From assembly GCA_019454205.1 (NCBI GenBank), contig CP075369.1:1178001-1242000 (forward strand): 64,000 nt of DNA. The letters run 5' to 3'. Shown here piece after piece: positions 34,227 through 43,055 of the stretch. This DNA comes from Xanthobacteraceae bacterium (lineage in GTDB: Bacteria > Pseudomonadota > Alphaproteobacteria > Rhizobiales > Xanthobacteraceae). The position numbers and the translations under genes were made by a program. Below the pieces are notes generated by a model. The model was not told where the DNA came from, did not search any database, and saw only the letters and a program-made list of their open reading frames with translations. Position 1 is the stretch's first letter, and every line of letters starts with the position of its first letter.

Positions 34227-34911
34227 GTTTATTTTTTAAACCGCCGGTACGCGGGACGGGGTTGCTCCGCGCAGGCAGCAAGGTTTCGAGCTTCTTCAGT
34301 ACGTCTGGGTGGCTCCAGTCGAGGTCGCCTTCGACGATCAGTTTCGGCTGAAGTTTTTCGTCGAGCACGATTGTCGTGGGCAGCGCATACACGCCCCACG
34401 CTCTTGAGATTTTCCGGTCGCGATCGAGCACGATCGGAAAATCCACTGGGTCTTTTTCGAAGAACGCACGCACGCGCAGGTCGATTTCTCCGACATCGAC
34501 CGCGAAAACAGCGAACGGTTTATCTGCGTTCGCTTTCAGGAAGAGATTGAGCGACGCCATTTCCGGGCGGCACGGTTCGCAATAGGTCGCGAAGAAGTGC
34601 AGCAGGACGATCTTGCCGCGTTGATCCTGCAAGGCGAGGGGCTTGCCGCCGCGATATTCATCCAGCCGAAACAAAGGCCCGGCAGGCGCGGTCACGGGAC
34701 GCAGATCCGCAGGCTGCGCAGCATGTGCGGCCGTAACGAAACCGCAAAGAACCATGATGAGCGCAGCGAATGTGCGTACGGCCGAACCGGGAATGAAAAA
34801 GAAGAAAGAGGCCTGGGAGCGCGCTACGCCACCGGACTGCCGTTGCGAATCTGTGCCCCGATACACGGGAGCAGCCGCGGGTTTCACTCGGCCCGATATT
34901 GCGGAGGGCAA
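34213..34911 (-). CDS. TlpA/redoxin-like protein reading in frame into the transglutaminase gene
   Basis: A thioredoxin-fold domain with a TlpA/ResA pattern: hydrophobic leader (ALIMVLCGFVTAAHA), LLHFFATYCEPCRPEM with the CxxC pair, and the cis-Pro region GVYALPTTIVLDE. It would act as a periplasmic thiol oxidoreductase. The start is uncertain: TTG at 34911 gives the longest form, ATG at 34755 a short one. There is no stop before the transglutaminase ATG at 34212. One added base in the A6 run near 34238 would create an immediate TAA. So either the two are a true fusion, or the stop is lost by a sequence error or slippage. Confidence 0.65.
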
Positions 34912-34955
34912 TGGCCAAGGTCAATAAATTGAAGTTTTTCCAAAGTGTCGCAGGG

Positions 34956-34977
34956 GCTATATTTTGCCAGATATAAC
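34956..34977 (-). promoter_or_regulatory. Putative ModE (molybdate) box
   Basis: GCTATAT and ATATAAC form an inverted repeat with an 8-base spacer (GNTATAT-N8-ATATAAC). This matches the half-sites of the Rhodobacter Mo-box and the general E. coli TATAT-type ModE consensus. It lies 171 bases before the selenoprotein formate dehydrogenase and could make the operon respond to molybdate. ModE itself is not encoded in the window. Confidence 0.5.
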
Positions 34978-35007
34978 CCTTTGGTATTATCTCCATATAG
35001 AGACAGG

Positions 35008-35026
35008 TTTTGTGCGACGCACAAAA
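35008..35026. promoter_or_regulatory. 19-bp palindrome upstream of fdnG
   Basis: TTTTGTGC-GAC-GCACAAAA is a perfect 8-bp dyad with a 3-base centre. It overlaps the -35 position of a candidate promoter (TTGTGC 35010-35015, 17-base spacer, TATTAT 35033-35038). It looks like an operator of an unidentified regulator. Confidence 0.55.
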
Positions 35027-35038
35027 TATGCTTATTAT
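35010..35038 (+). promoter_or_regulatory. Candidate promoter of the selenoprotein formate dehydrogenase operon
   Basis: TTGTGC and TATTAT (five of six matches to the -10 consensus) are separated by 17 bases, 110 bases before the fdnG start, in an AT-rich spacer. Assigned by pattern only. Confidence 0.4.
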
Positions 35039-35147
35039 TCAGGCACTTATTTGACTCTGAAGTTACTCAAAAGTACCCTTGTCTAGAACGCGTGTAAGTA
35101 AAGCGTCATGTCCCGCGGTGCGGGCCTAGCCCAAAGGGAAACCAAAA

Positions 35148-38100
35148 ATGAACATGGAGCTGTCTAGGCGACAGTTCTTGCGTGTCGGCGGCGCCGGCAT
35201 CGCTGGAACTACGCTTGGCGCGCTCGGGTTTGGCGAGGCGGAAGTCGCGCACGCGGCTTCGATCCGTCCTTACAAACTCGCGATGACCAAGGAAGTGCGG
35301 AGCAGCTGCCCGTACTGCGCAGTGTGCTGCGGCATGGTCGTTTTCTCGGCGAAGAACGAGAAGACCAACAAGATGGAAGTCACCCACATTGAGGGTGATG
35401 CCGACCATCCGGTCAATCGCGGCACGCTGTGCCCGAAAGGCGCCGGCGCCATCGACTACATCCGCTCGAAGACGCGCGTAAAAGAGCCGATGTATCGCAA
35501 GCCGGGCGGCGACAAGTTCGAGCCGGTCACCTGGGAATTCGCGATGGAGCGTATCGCGAAGCTCATGAAGGAAGACCGCGACGCGAACTTCATCGAAAAG
35601 AACAAGGACGGTGTGACCGTCAATCGCTGGCCGACGATGGCTTTCCTCTCGGGAAGCTCGTGCACCAACGAGACGGGATGGGTGACATGGAAAGTCACTC
35701 GCTCGCTCGGGCTGCTACAGGTCGAGAACCAAGCAAGGATATGACACGGACCGACGGTGTCCAGTTTGGGCCCAACATTCGGTCGCGGTGCAATGACGAA
35801 CTCCTGGACGGACATCAAGAACGCTGATGTCGTCTGGATCATGGGTGGTAACGCTGCGGAAGCGCACCCTTGTGGATTCAAGTGGGTCACCGAGGCGAAA
35901 GCCGAACGTGGCGCAAAACTCATGGTCGTCGATCCGCGGTTCAACCGCTCGGCCGCCATGGCGGATCATTATTCGCCGATCCGTTCCGGTACTGACATTG
36001 CCTTCCTGTCTGGCGTCATCAACTACCTGCTGACGAACGACAAGATTCAGCACGAGTACGTCAAGAACTACACGAACATTTCCTTCATCGTGAAGGAGGG
36101 GTTCGGCTTCAATGAAGGTCTCTTCACGGGCTACAACGAGTCGACGCGCAGCTATGCCCGCGACACGTGGCAGTACGAGATGGGGCCTGATGGCTTCGTC
36201 GTGAAGGACGAGACGCTGTCGCATCCGCGCTGCGTGTATCAGATCATGAAGAAGCACTTCTCGATCTATACGCCGGAGCTGGTCGAGCGCATTTCCGGTT
36301 CGCCGAAGGAGAAATTCCTGAAGGTGGCCGAATGGGCGGCTTCGACCTCGACGCGTGATCGTTCGATGACGATCATGTACGCGCTTGGCTGGACCCAGCA
36401 CTCGCACGGTGCACAGAACATCCGTTGCGCGGCGATGATCCAGCTTCTGCTCGGCAACATCGGCGTGCCCGGCGGCGGCATCAACGCGCTGCGCGGTCAC
36501 TCGAACGTGCAGGGCATTACGGACATCGGAACGCTGACGGCGTCGTTGCCGGGTTATCTGGCAATGCCGGTCGATAGCGAGCCGACGCTCGAATCGCATC
36601 TGACCAAACGTCAGTTCAAGCCGATTCAGGCGAACCAGACGAGCTACTGGCAGAACTATCGCAAGTTCTACGTCAGCTTCCTGAAGAGCATGTACGGCGA
36701 CAAGGCGACCAAGGAAAACGAGTTCGGCTATCAATATCTGCCGAAGCTCGACGTCGCTTACGATGTGCTGCGCATGTTCGACGTGATGCATCAGGGCAGG
36801 ACCACCGGTCTGCTCTGCCAAGGCTTCAATCCGATGATGTCGGTTTCGAATTCCCGCAAGGTCGTTGCGGCGCTTTCGAGACTGAAGTTCCTGGTCAGCA
36901 TGGATCCCATCGAAACGGACACTGCCCGGTTCTGGGAAAATCATGGCGAGTACAACAACGTCGATACCGCCAGCATCAAGACCGAAGTGTTCATGCTTCC
37001 GGTGACTTCCTTCGTCGAGGAAGAAGGCAGCTTCACCAACTCCAGCCGTGCGGTGATGTGGAAGTGGGCCGCGGCCGATCCTGTCGGTCAGTCCCGCAAG
37101 GACATCGAAATCCTCGCCGACCTCTATCTCCGTATTCGCAAGATGTACGAGAAGGACGGTGGCAAAGGTATCGAGCCGCTCATGGCCGCGAGCTGGAACT
37201 ACAAGGATCCGCATGATCCGTCGGCTGACGAACTTGCCAAGGAGCTTAACGGCAAGGCGCTCGTCGATCTCAAGGACGCGGAAGGCAAGGTTGTCCGCGC
37301 CGCCGGCCAGCAGCTCGCCACTTTCGGCGAAATGCGGGACGACGGTACGACCGATGGCGTCCAGTGGATTTACACTGGCTTCTACGGTCCGAATGGCAAC
37401 TGGGCTATGCGCCGCGACAACGCCGATCCTTCGGGCATGAACGTATACGGCAACTGGGGCTTCTCCTGGCCGGCCAACCGCCGCATTCTCTACAATCGTG
37501 CGTCGGCTGACGTTCAGGGCAATCCCTGGAGCGATGCGAAGAAGTACGTCTTCTGGGACGGCAAGCGCTGGACTGGTGCGGACGTGCCTGACTTCGTGCC
37601 GACCAATGCCCCGTCGAATGGAACTGGTCCCTTCATCATGAACGCGGAGGGCGTGTCTCGCCTGTTCGCGGCTCCCATGAACGAAGGCCCGCTGCCGGTT
37701 CACTACGAGCCGTTTGAATCTCCGGTCGAGAACGTGTTGTGGCCGAAGATCAAGGGCAATCCGGTGGCGCGTGTGTTCAAGAACGACCTGGAAGTGTTCG
37801 GTAATCCGAAAGACTTCCCGATCGTCGCGACCACGTATCGTCTCGTCGAGCACTTCCACTTCTGGACCAAAAACGTCCACATGAACGCGGTCGCTCAGCC
37901 GGAGTTCTTCGTGGAAATGTCCGAAGAGCTTGCTGCGGAGAAGGGGATCAAGAAGGGCCAGATGGTCCGTATCTGGTCCAACCGCGGCGAAGTGAAGGGC
38001 AAGGCAGTCGTCACCAAGCGGCTGAAGCCGTTCAAGATCGATGGCAAAACCGTCCACCAGGTCGGCCTGCCGTTGAACTTCGGCTTCGTCGGCGAAACCA

Positions 38101-38216
38101 AGAAAGCCTCGCCGATCAACTCGCTGACTCCTTATGTCGGCGACGCAAACTCGCAGACGCCTGAATTCAAGGCGTTCCTTGTCAACATCGAGCCCATTTC
38201 CGGGCCGTCGGCATAA
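35148..38216 (+). CDS. fdnG: Formate dehydrogenase major subunit, selenoprotein (UGA-encoded Sec199)
   Basis: A 1022-residue Tat-exported catalytic subunit of a membrane-bound formate dehydrogenase (FdnG/FdoG type, close to the 1015 of E. coli). It starts with the Tat motif SRRQFLRVGG and a [4Fe-4S] motif CPYCAVCCG. The frame is interrupted once, by TGA at 35742-35744, between NQARI and HGPTVSSLGPTFGRGAMTN; E. coli FdnG has selenocysteine at this place (NQAR-x-U-HGPT). Selenocysteine insertion is supported by selA, selB, selC and selD downstream. The two halves would otherwise be called separate ORFs (35148-35744 and 35757-38216). It oxidises formate in the periplasm and feeds the respiratory chain through the next two subunits. 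Confidence 0.95.
35742..35780 (+). promoter_or_regulatory. UGA selenocysteine codon with putative SECIS hairpin
   Basis: Bacterial SECIS elements begin at or just after the UGA. Here GACAC (35743-35747) and GTGTC (35757-35761) can pair around a 9-base loop directly after the UGA, and further pairings are possible downstream. The exact fold needs RNA folding with SelB constraints. Confidence 0.6.
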
Positions 38217-38230
38217 GGGGAGGAAGCACA

Positions 38231-39163
38231 ATGTATCCCGTAATTCCGAACCCGATTGCCAAGCCGGTTGACGCGAAGTTTGGCGAGAAAGACCTGATCA
38301 AGCGTTCGGCGACGAACATCACGCCTGCCGCGACCCGGCAGACGGAAGTCGCCAAGCTGATCGACGTCTCGAAGTGCATCGGTTGCAAGGCATGTCAGGT
38401 GGCGTGCCTTGAGTGGAACAACTTGACCGAAGAGGTCGGTGTCAACGTGGGTGTTTACGACAACCCGCACGATCTGACGCCGAACACTTGGACGTTGATG
38501 CGTTACACCGAATATGAGAATCCGGAATCCGGCAATCTTGAGTGGCTGATCCGCAAGGACGGCTGCATGCATTGCGAGGATCCGGGCTGTCTCAAGGCGT
38601 GTCCGGCTCCGGGCGCGATCGTGCAGTACTCCAACGGAATCGTCGATTTCGTGAAAGCGAACTGCATCGGCTGCGGTTATTGCATCAAGGGATGCCCGTT
38701 CAACATCCCGCGCATTTCCAAGGTCGATAACAAGGCCTACAAGTGCACGCTCTGCTCCGACCGTGTCGCGGTCGGCCAGGGACCGGCTTGCCAAAAGGCT
38801 TGCCCGACCCAGGCCATCGTCTTCGGCACCAAGGACGAGATGAAGAAGTGGGCCGAGAAGCGCATCACGGATCTCAAGTCGCGCGGCTTCAAGAATGCCG
38901 GCCTCTACGATCCGCCGGGAGTGCAGGGTACGCACGTCATGTACGTGCTCCAGCACGCCGACAAGCCCAGCATCTACGCCGGTCTTGCCGACAATCCGCG
39001 TATCTCTCCGATCGTCGAACTGTGGAAGGGCGGCACCAAATATGCCGGTCTTGCGCTGATCGGCCTGACAGCCGCGTTCGGTTTCATCCACCATCTGGTG
39101 GCGGGAGCGAACCGTGTCACCGAACACGACGAGCAGGAAGCCAAGCGTCTGGCAGGGAAGTGA
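38231..39163 (+). CDS. fdxH: Formate dehydrogenase iron-sulfur (beta) subunit
   Basis: A 310-residue subunit with four [4Fe-4S] ferredoxin motifs (CIGCKACQVAC, CMHCEDPGCLKAC, CIGCGYCIKGCP, CTLCSDR...CQKACP). A single C-terminal transmembrane helix (about residues 270-292) anchors the complex, as in E. coli FdnH. It carries electrons from FdnG to the cytochrome b subunit. It follows fdnG by 14 bases, with GGGGAGG upstream. Confidence 0.95.
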   Translation: MYPVIPNPIAKPVDAKFGEKDLIKRSATNITPAATRQTEVAKLIDVSKCIGCKACQVACLEWNNLTEEVGVNVGVYDNPHDLTPNTWTLMRYTEYENPESGNLEWLIRKDGCMHCEDPGCLKACPAPGAIVQYSNGIVDFVKANCIGCGYCIKGCPFNIPRISKVDNKAYKCTLCSDRVAVGQGPACQKACPTQAIVFGTKDEMKKWAEKRITDLKSRGFKNAGLYDPPGVQGTHVMYVLQHADKPSIYAGLADNPRISPIVELWKGGTKYAGLALIGLTAAFGFIHHLVAGANRVTEHDEQEAKRLAGK

Positions 39164-39166
39164 CCG

Positions 39167-39835
39167 ATGACAGCTTCAACAGAGGTCGCACCGGGAGATG
39201 CCGTCCACCGCGGTGAGCAGGTCGTCGTAGACCGCTACTCCACGGGCGCGCGCATCAACCACTGGATTACGGCGGCGAGCCTCGTGCTCCTCGCCATTTC
39301 CGGGCTCGCGCTGTTCCATCCGTCGCTGTTCTGGATGACCGCCTTTTTCGGCGGTGGTCCGAACACGCGGGCAATTCATCCGTGGATCGGCGTCGTGCTG
39401 TTCTTCGGGTTTCTTGGCCTGTTCATCCGCTTCTGGAAACTCAATCTCTGGGAGCACACCGACAACGTCTGGCTGAAGAAGATCAAAGACGTTGTGATGA
39501 GCAACGAGGAGAATCTGCCCGAGGTCGGAAAGTACAATGCCGGTCAGAAGATGGTGTTCTGGTCGATGTCGATCTTGATCATTCTTCTGATCACGAGCGG
39601 CATCGTTATCTGGGAACAATACTTCGGCCATTACTTCTCGATCGAGCAGCGCCGTTTGGCGGTGCTCGTGCATGCGGTCGCGGCTGTCGCTGCGATTTGC
39701 GTCTGGATTGTCCATGTCTATGCGGCGATCTGGGTACGGGGCACGATCAGCGCCATGACCCGCGGGCGGGTCACGGGTGGCTGGGCGTGGCGGCATCATC
39801 GGAAGTGGTTACGAGAACTCGTATCCGGCAAGTAA
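39167..39835 (+). CDS. fdnI: Formate dehydrogenase cytochrome b556 (gamma) subunit
   Basis: A 222-residue four-helix membrane cytochrome b of the FdnI/FdoI family. Histidines in the first helix (RINHWITAASLV), after the second (AIHPWIGVVLFF) and in the last (LVHAVAAVAAICVWIVHVY) fit two heme b sites. It would reduce quinone with electrons from formate. It follows the beta subunit by three bases. A terminator follows. Confidence 0.93.
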   Translation: MTASTEVAPGDAVHRGEQVVVDRYSTGARINHWITAASLVLLAISGLALFHPSLFWMTAFFGGGPNTRAIHPWIGVVLFFGFLGLFIRFWKLNLWEHTDNVWLKKIKDVVMSNEENLPEVGKYNAGQKMVFWSMSILIILLITSGIVIWEQYFGHYFSIEQRRLAVLVHAVAAVAAICVWIVHVYAAIWVRGTISAMTRGRVTGGWAWRHHRKWLRELVSGK

Positions 39836-39852
39836 AATATTTTACGGCAGGG

Positions 39853-39891
39853 GGCGCCGGCGGCTATAATTGCTGCCGGCGCCTTTCTCTT
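39853..39891 (+). terminator. Terminator between fdnI and fdhE
   Basis: The stem GGCGCCGGCGGC / GCTGCCGGCGCC (one G.U) with a TATAATT loop is followed by TTTCTCTT. It would lower expression of fdhE and the sel genes relative to the structural subunits. Confidence 0.85.
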
Positions 39892-39932
39892 GACTACCCG
39901 CCGCGTGGCCCGTGCGGTTCGAGAGGTGAGTA

Positions 39933-40844
39933 ATGTCAGCGAATATCGAACCCGATCCTTCAATCATCGGGAATATCGCAAAGCCTCCTTTTGTGAAGCT
40001 GCCTGATCCTGCGAGAATTTTCGCGGATCGCGCTGCGCGCTTCCGTGCGCTCGCATCGGGACATCAGCTTGAATCCTATTTGAAGTTGCTTGCCGGTATC
40101 GCGCAGGCGCAATCCGACATTCAGCAGGGTTTGCCTGAGGCGATCTTGCCGGAAGCGTCGGTTCTGACGCGCGCGCAAGAACACAAGATGCCGCCGCTCG
40201 ACCGCAATGCGTTCAATCCGGACGGCGTCTTTGACGAGACCTTTGATCGTCTTTTGGCGCAGGCCGAGCTGCTTGAGATGCCAGCCGAAGCGAAAGCTGC
40301 GCTGGATCGCGTCAAAACGGCCGAACGCGCAGCGCGTGACATGATGATTCATAACGTGCTCGCCGACTCGATTCCCTTCGAGGCGTTGGCAGATCATGTC
40401 TTCGTCTCCGCGGCGCTTCAGGTGCATTTCGTTCGTCTGGCGGCGCGGCTGGACGACAAAACGCTCGTTGAAATCGGAAACGGCGTTTGTCCGTCCTGCG
40501 GCGGCGCGCCGGCCAGCACCATGATCGTTGGCTGGGCGGGAGCCGATGGCACGCGCTTCTGTTCGTGCTCTCTGTGCGGAACGCTCTGGAACTACATCCG
40601 CGTGCAATGCACGTTGTGCGGCTCCAACAAGCGGATGCAGTATCAGGAGATCGAAGGCTACGAAGGGCAGATCAAGGCGGAAATCTGCGAAGAGTGCCGT
40701 GGCTACGTCAAGATGCTCTACCAGCAGAAGAACCGCGACCTAGAACCGATCGCGGATGATGTGGCGAGCCTAGGTCTCGATTTGCTGGTCAGGGAGCTGG
40801 GCTTCCGGAGGGGTGGCGTAAATCCCTTCCTGATCGGCTATTGA
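39933..40844 (+). CDS. fdhE: Formate dehydrogenase accessory protein FdhE
   Basis: A 303-residue FdhE protein, which helps assemble respiratory formate dehydrogenases. The C-terminal half holds rubredoxin-like zinc/iron cysteine pairs (CPSCGGAPAS, CSLCG, CTLCGSNKRM and CEECRGYVK). It starts the maturation operon that continues into selA. The start ATG follows GAGAGGTGAGTA. Confidence 0.94.
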   Translation: MSANIEPDPSIIGNIAKPPFVKLPDPARIFADRAARFRALASGHQLESYLKLLAGIAQAQSDIQQGLPEAILPEASVLTRAQEHKMPPLDRNAFNPDGVFDETFDRLLAQAELLEMPAEAKAALDRVKTAERAARDMMIHNVLADSIPFEALADHVFVSAALQVHFVRLAARLDDKTLVEIGNGVCPSCGGAPASTMIVGWAGADGTRFCSCSLCGTLWNYIRVQCTLCGSNKRMQYQEIEGYEGQIKAEICEECRGYVKMLYQQKNRDLEPIADDVASLGLDLLVRELGFRRGGVNPFLIGY

Positions 40845-40854
40845 GGCGCGCATC

Positions 40855-42264
40855 GTGTCCAGGGATGCAGGGCCGCTTCGAAATATCCCCTCGGTCGATG
40901 AAGTCCTGAAGACTGCCATCGCCGTTTCCGCCGTGGAGCGCTTCGGTCGACAGTCGGTGGTAAAGGCCGTGCGCGTCACGATCGGCGAAGCGCGGAAGAA
41001 AATGCGCGGCAATGGTGTTCACCCGGTCGAAGCGAGCAACATCGCTTCCGCCGCATCGAACCTTCTGGAACAGGAAGCGCAGCCGAAAGTTCGCCCCGTA
41101 TTCAATCTCTCGGGGACGGTATTGCATACCAATCTTGGACGCGCGCAATTGGCGGAAGCGGCAATCGAAGCCGCAACTGTTGCCATGCGCGAAACCATCG
41201 CGCTCGAATTCGATATCGGAGAAGGCAAACGCGGCGAGCGGGATACGCTGGTTCGCGATCTCCTCTGCGAGTTGACCGGCGCAGAAGATGCGACAGTCGT
41301 AAATAATAACGCGGCTGCCGTACTGCTGGTTTTGAATTCTCTCGCAAAAGGCAAGGAAGCCATCGTTTCGCGCGGTGAATTGATCGAAATTGGCGGCGCG
41401 TTTCGTATGCCGGAAATCATGTCGCGCGCAGGCGCGAAGCTGGTTGAGGTGGGTACTACAAACCGCACCCATGAAAAGGACTACGCCGGCGCCATCGGGG
41501 CAAAGACAGGCCTCGTTCTGAAGGTGCATACCTCGAACTATCGGATCGAGGGTTTCACCAAAGAGGTGGAGGCGGACAAGCTCGCGATCATTACCCGCAA
41601 GCACAAGGTTCCGCTGGTCAACGATCTCGGCTCCGGCACGCTGATCGATCTTTCGCAATTCGGCATGTCGCATGAACCGACTGTTGCCGAGGCCGTGAAG
41701 GAAGGCGCCGATCTTGTCACTTTCTCCGGCGACAAATTGCTCGGCGGCCCGCAGGCCGGTTTCATCGTCGGAACGAAAGAACTGATCGCAAAGATCAACA
41801 AGAACCCGATGAAACGCGCACTGCGCATGGATAAAATCCGTCTCGCTGCACTCGAAGCAACGCTTCGGCTTTATCGCGACCCGGATAAACTTGCGGCCTT
41901 GCTCCCAACCGTGCGCATGATTTCCCGCAAGAAGCGCGATATCGAAGCCGCCGCGAAGCGCTTGCTTCCTGTCTTCGCCCAAGCGGTTGGAGATGCCTTC
42001 GAAGTCGCGGTCACCGCTTGCGCCAGCCAGATCGGTTCCGGGGCGTTGCCGCAGGAGACGATCGAAAGCGCCGGAATTGCCATCCGTGCGAAGGTGAAAA
42101 GTGGCGGCGCGATCGCGGACCTGTCGAATGCATTCCGCGCGTTGCCTATTCCCGTGGTCGGGCATATCGAAGACCGGGCGCTGATCTTCGACCTGCGCTG
42201 CCTAATGCGTGAGGATTCATTCGCAGCCAACCTCGCTTCGCTTCGCGTGAAGGGAAGCAACTGA
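40855..42264 (+). CDS. selA: L-seryl-tRNA(Sec) selenium transferase SelA
   Basis: A 469-residue PLP enzyme that converts seryl-tRNA(Sec) to selenocysteyl-tRNA(Sec) using selenophosphate. Conserved blocks: NLSGTVLHTNLGRA, TVVNNNAAAVLL and the PLP lysine K294 in SGDKLLGGPQAG. The E. coli lysine is K295, so numbering also fits. It uses a GTG start after fdhE and overlaps the Sel1-repeat gene by one base. Confidence 0.96.
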   Translation: MSRDAGPLRNIPSVDEVLKTAIAVSAVERFGRQSVVKAVRVTIGEARKKMRGNGVHPVEASNIASAASNLLEQEAQPKVRPVFNLSGTVLHTNLGRAQLAEAAIEAATVAMRETIALEFDIGEGKRGERDTLVRDLLCELTGAEDATVVNNNAAAVLLVLNSLAKGKEAIVSRGELIEIGGAFRMPEIMSRAGAKLVEVGTTNRTHEKDYAGAIGAKTGLVLKVHTSNYRIEGFTKEVEADKLAIITRKHKVPLVNDLGSGTLIDLSQFGMSHEPTVAEAVKEGADLVTFSGDKLLGGPQAGFIVGTKELIAKINKNPMKRALRMDKIRLAALEATLRLYRDPDKLAALLPTVRMISRKKRDIEAAAKRLLPVFAQAVGDAFEVAVTACASQIGSGALPQETIESAGIAIRAKVKSGGAIADLSNAFRALPIPVVGHIEDRALIFDLRCLMREDSFAANLASLRVKGSN

Positions 42265-43055
42265 TGGCGTTGTTCTCCCGGAAACAAAGGGCGGAAGACG
42301 CGGTCTCGAACGCCGCGGAGCAGATGGCTGCCGCCTTCGAGGCGTCGCAACGCGGTGATTACGAAACCGCGCTAGCGATCTGGGGACCGCTGGCGCATCA
42401 GGGCGTTGGCCGCGCGCAGAACAATGTGGGCGCGTGTTTCTCCGAGGGCCTCGGCGTGGAACGCGATCTGGCCCTTGCGATCAAGTGGCTGACGCTTTCC
42501 GCCGAAGGTGGCGACGCGGTGGGGCAACGCAATCTGGCGGCGGCTTATTTCAAGGGCGAAGGCGTCGAAGAAAACGCCGTTCGCGCCGCCGAACTGTATC
42601 AGCTCTCCGCGACACAGGGCGACGCAGCCGCACAGGACATGCTGTCGTGGATGTTGCTGGAAGGCGAGATCATCCCGCCCGACTACGCGGAGTCAAAACG
42701 TCTCGCGGAGGCGGCGGCCTCTCAGGGCAACGTACCTTCGATGACCCGCCTCGGCATGATCTATCACAACGCGCTTGGCGTGGAACGCAGTGCGCAGGAG
42801 GCTGTGCGCTGGTGGGACAAGGCTGCCGCGCGTGGTGACGCCGATGCGCAGGCGATGCTCGGCGCAGCTTATCATCTCGGCGCAGGCGTCCCGCGCGATC
42901 CTGTTTCCGCGTTGATGTGGCTGCTGCGGGGTCAATATGGCGGGAGCCAGCTTGCGACTCCGTTCATCGATCCGGTCCGTGCTGCGATGGACGATGCGGA
43001 CAGGGAGCGTGCGAAGAAGCTCGCAGAAATGCCGCTGCCGGAGCCGGTCGCATGA
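42264..43055 (+). CDS. Sel1-repeat (SLR) protein
   Basis: A 263-residue protein of about five Sel1-like repeats (e.g. GRAQNNVGACFSEGLGVERD, VGQRNLAAAYFKGEGV and AQAMLGAAYHLGAGVPRD). There is no signal peptide, so it is probably cytoplasmic. It is locked between selA and selB by stop/start overlaps at both ends (TGATG, ATGA), so it is made together with the Sec machinery. The repeat name comes from another system and says nothing about selenium. Its role as a scaffold for SelA/SelB is only a guess. Confidence 0.85.
   Translation: MALFSRKQRAEDAVSNAAEQMAAAFEASQRGDYETALAIWGPLAHQGVGRAQNNVGACFSEGLGVERDLALAIKWLTLSAEGGDAVGQRNLAAAYFKGEGVEENAVRAAELYQLSATQGDAAAQDMLSWMLLEGEIIPPDYAESKRLAEAAASQGNVPSMTRLGMIYHNALGVERSAQEAVRWWDKAAARGDADAQAMLGAAYHLGAGVPRDPVSALMWLLRGQYGGSQLATPFIDPVRAAMDDADRERAKKLAEMPLPEPVA

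Noticed and set aside
35742..35744. TGA in fdnG read as a nonsense mutation (pseudogene)
   Set aside because: The site aligns with the selenocysteine of FdnG, the frame continues without further damage, and the Sec machinery is present.
35715..38231. An 838-codon open frame on the minus strand opposite fdnG
   Set aside because: It is a shadow of a GC-rich gene: no recognisable domain, no SD, and the plus strand encodes a well-conserved enzyme. The same applies to the minus frames 28071-29981 and 512-2071.
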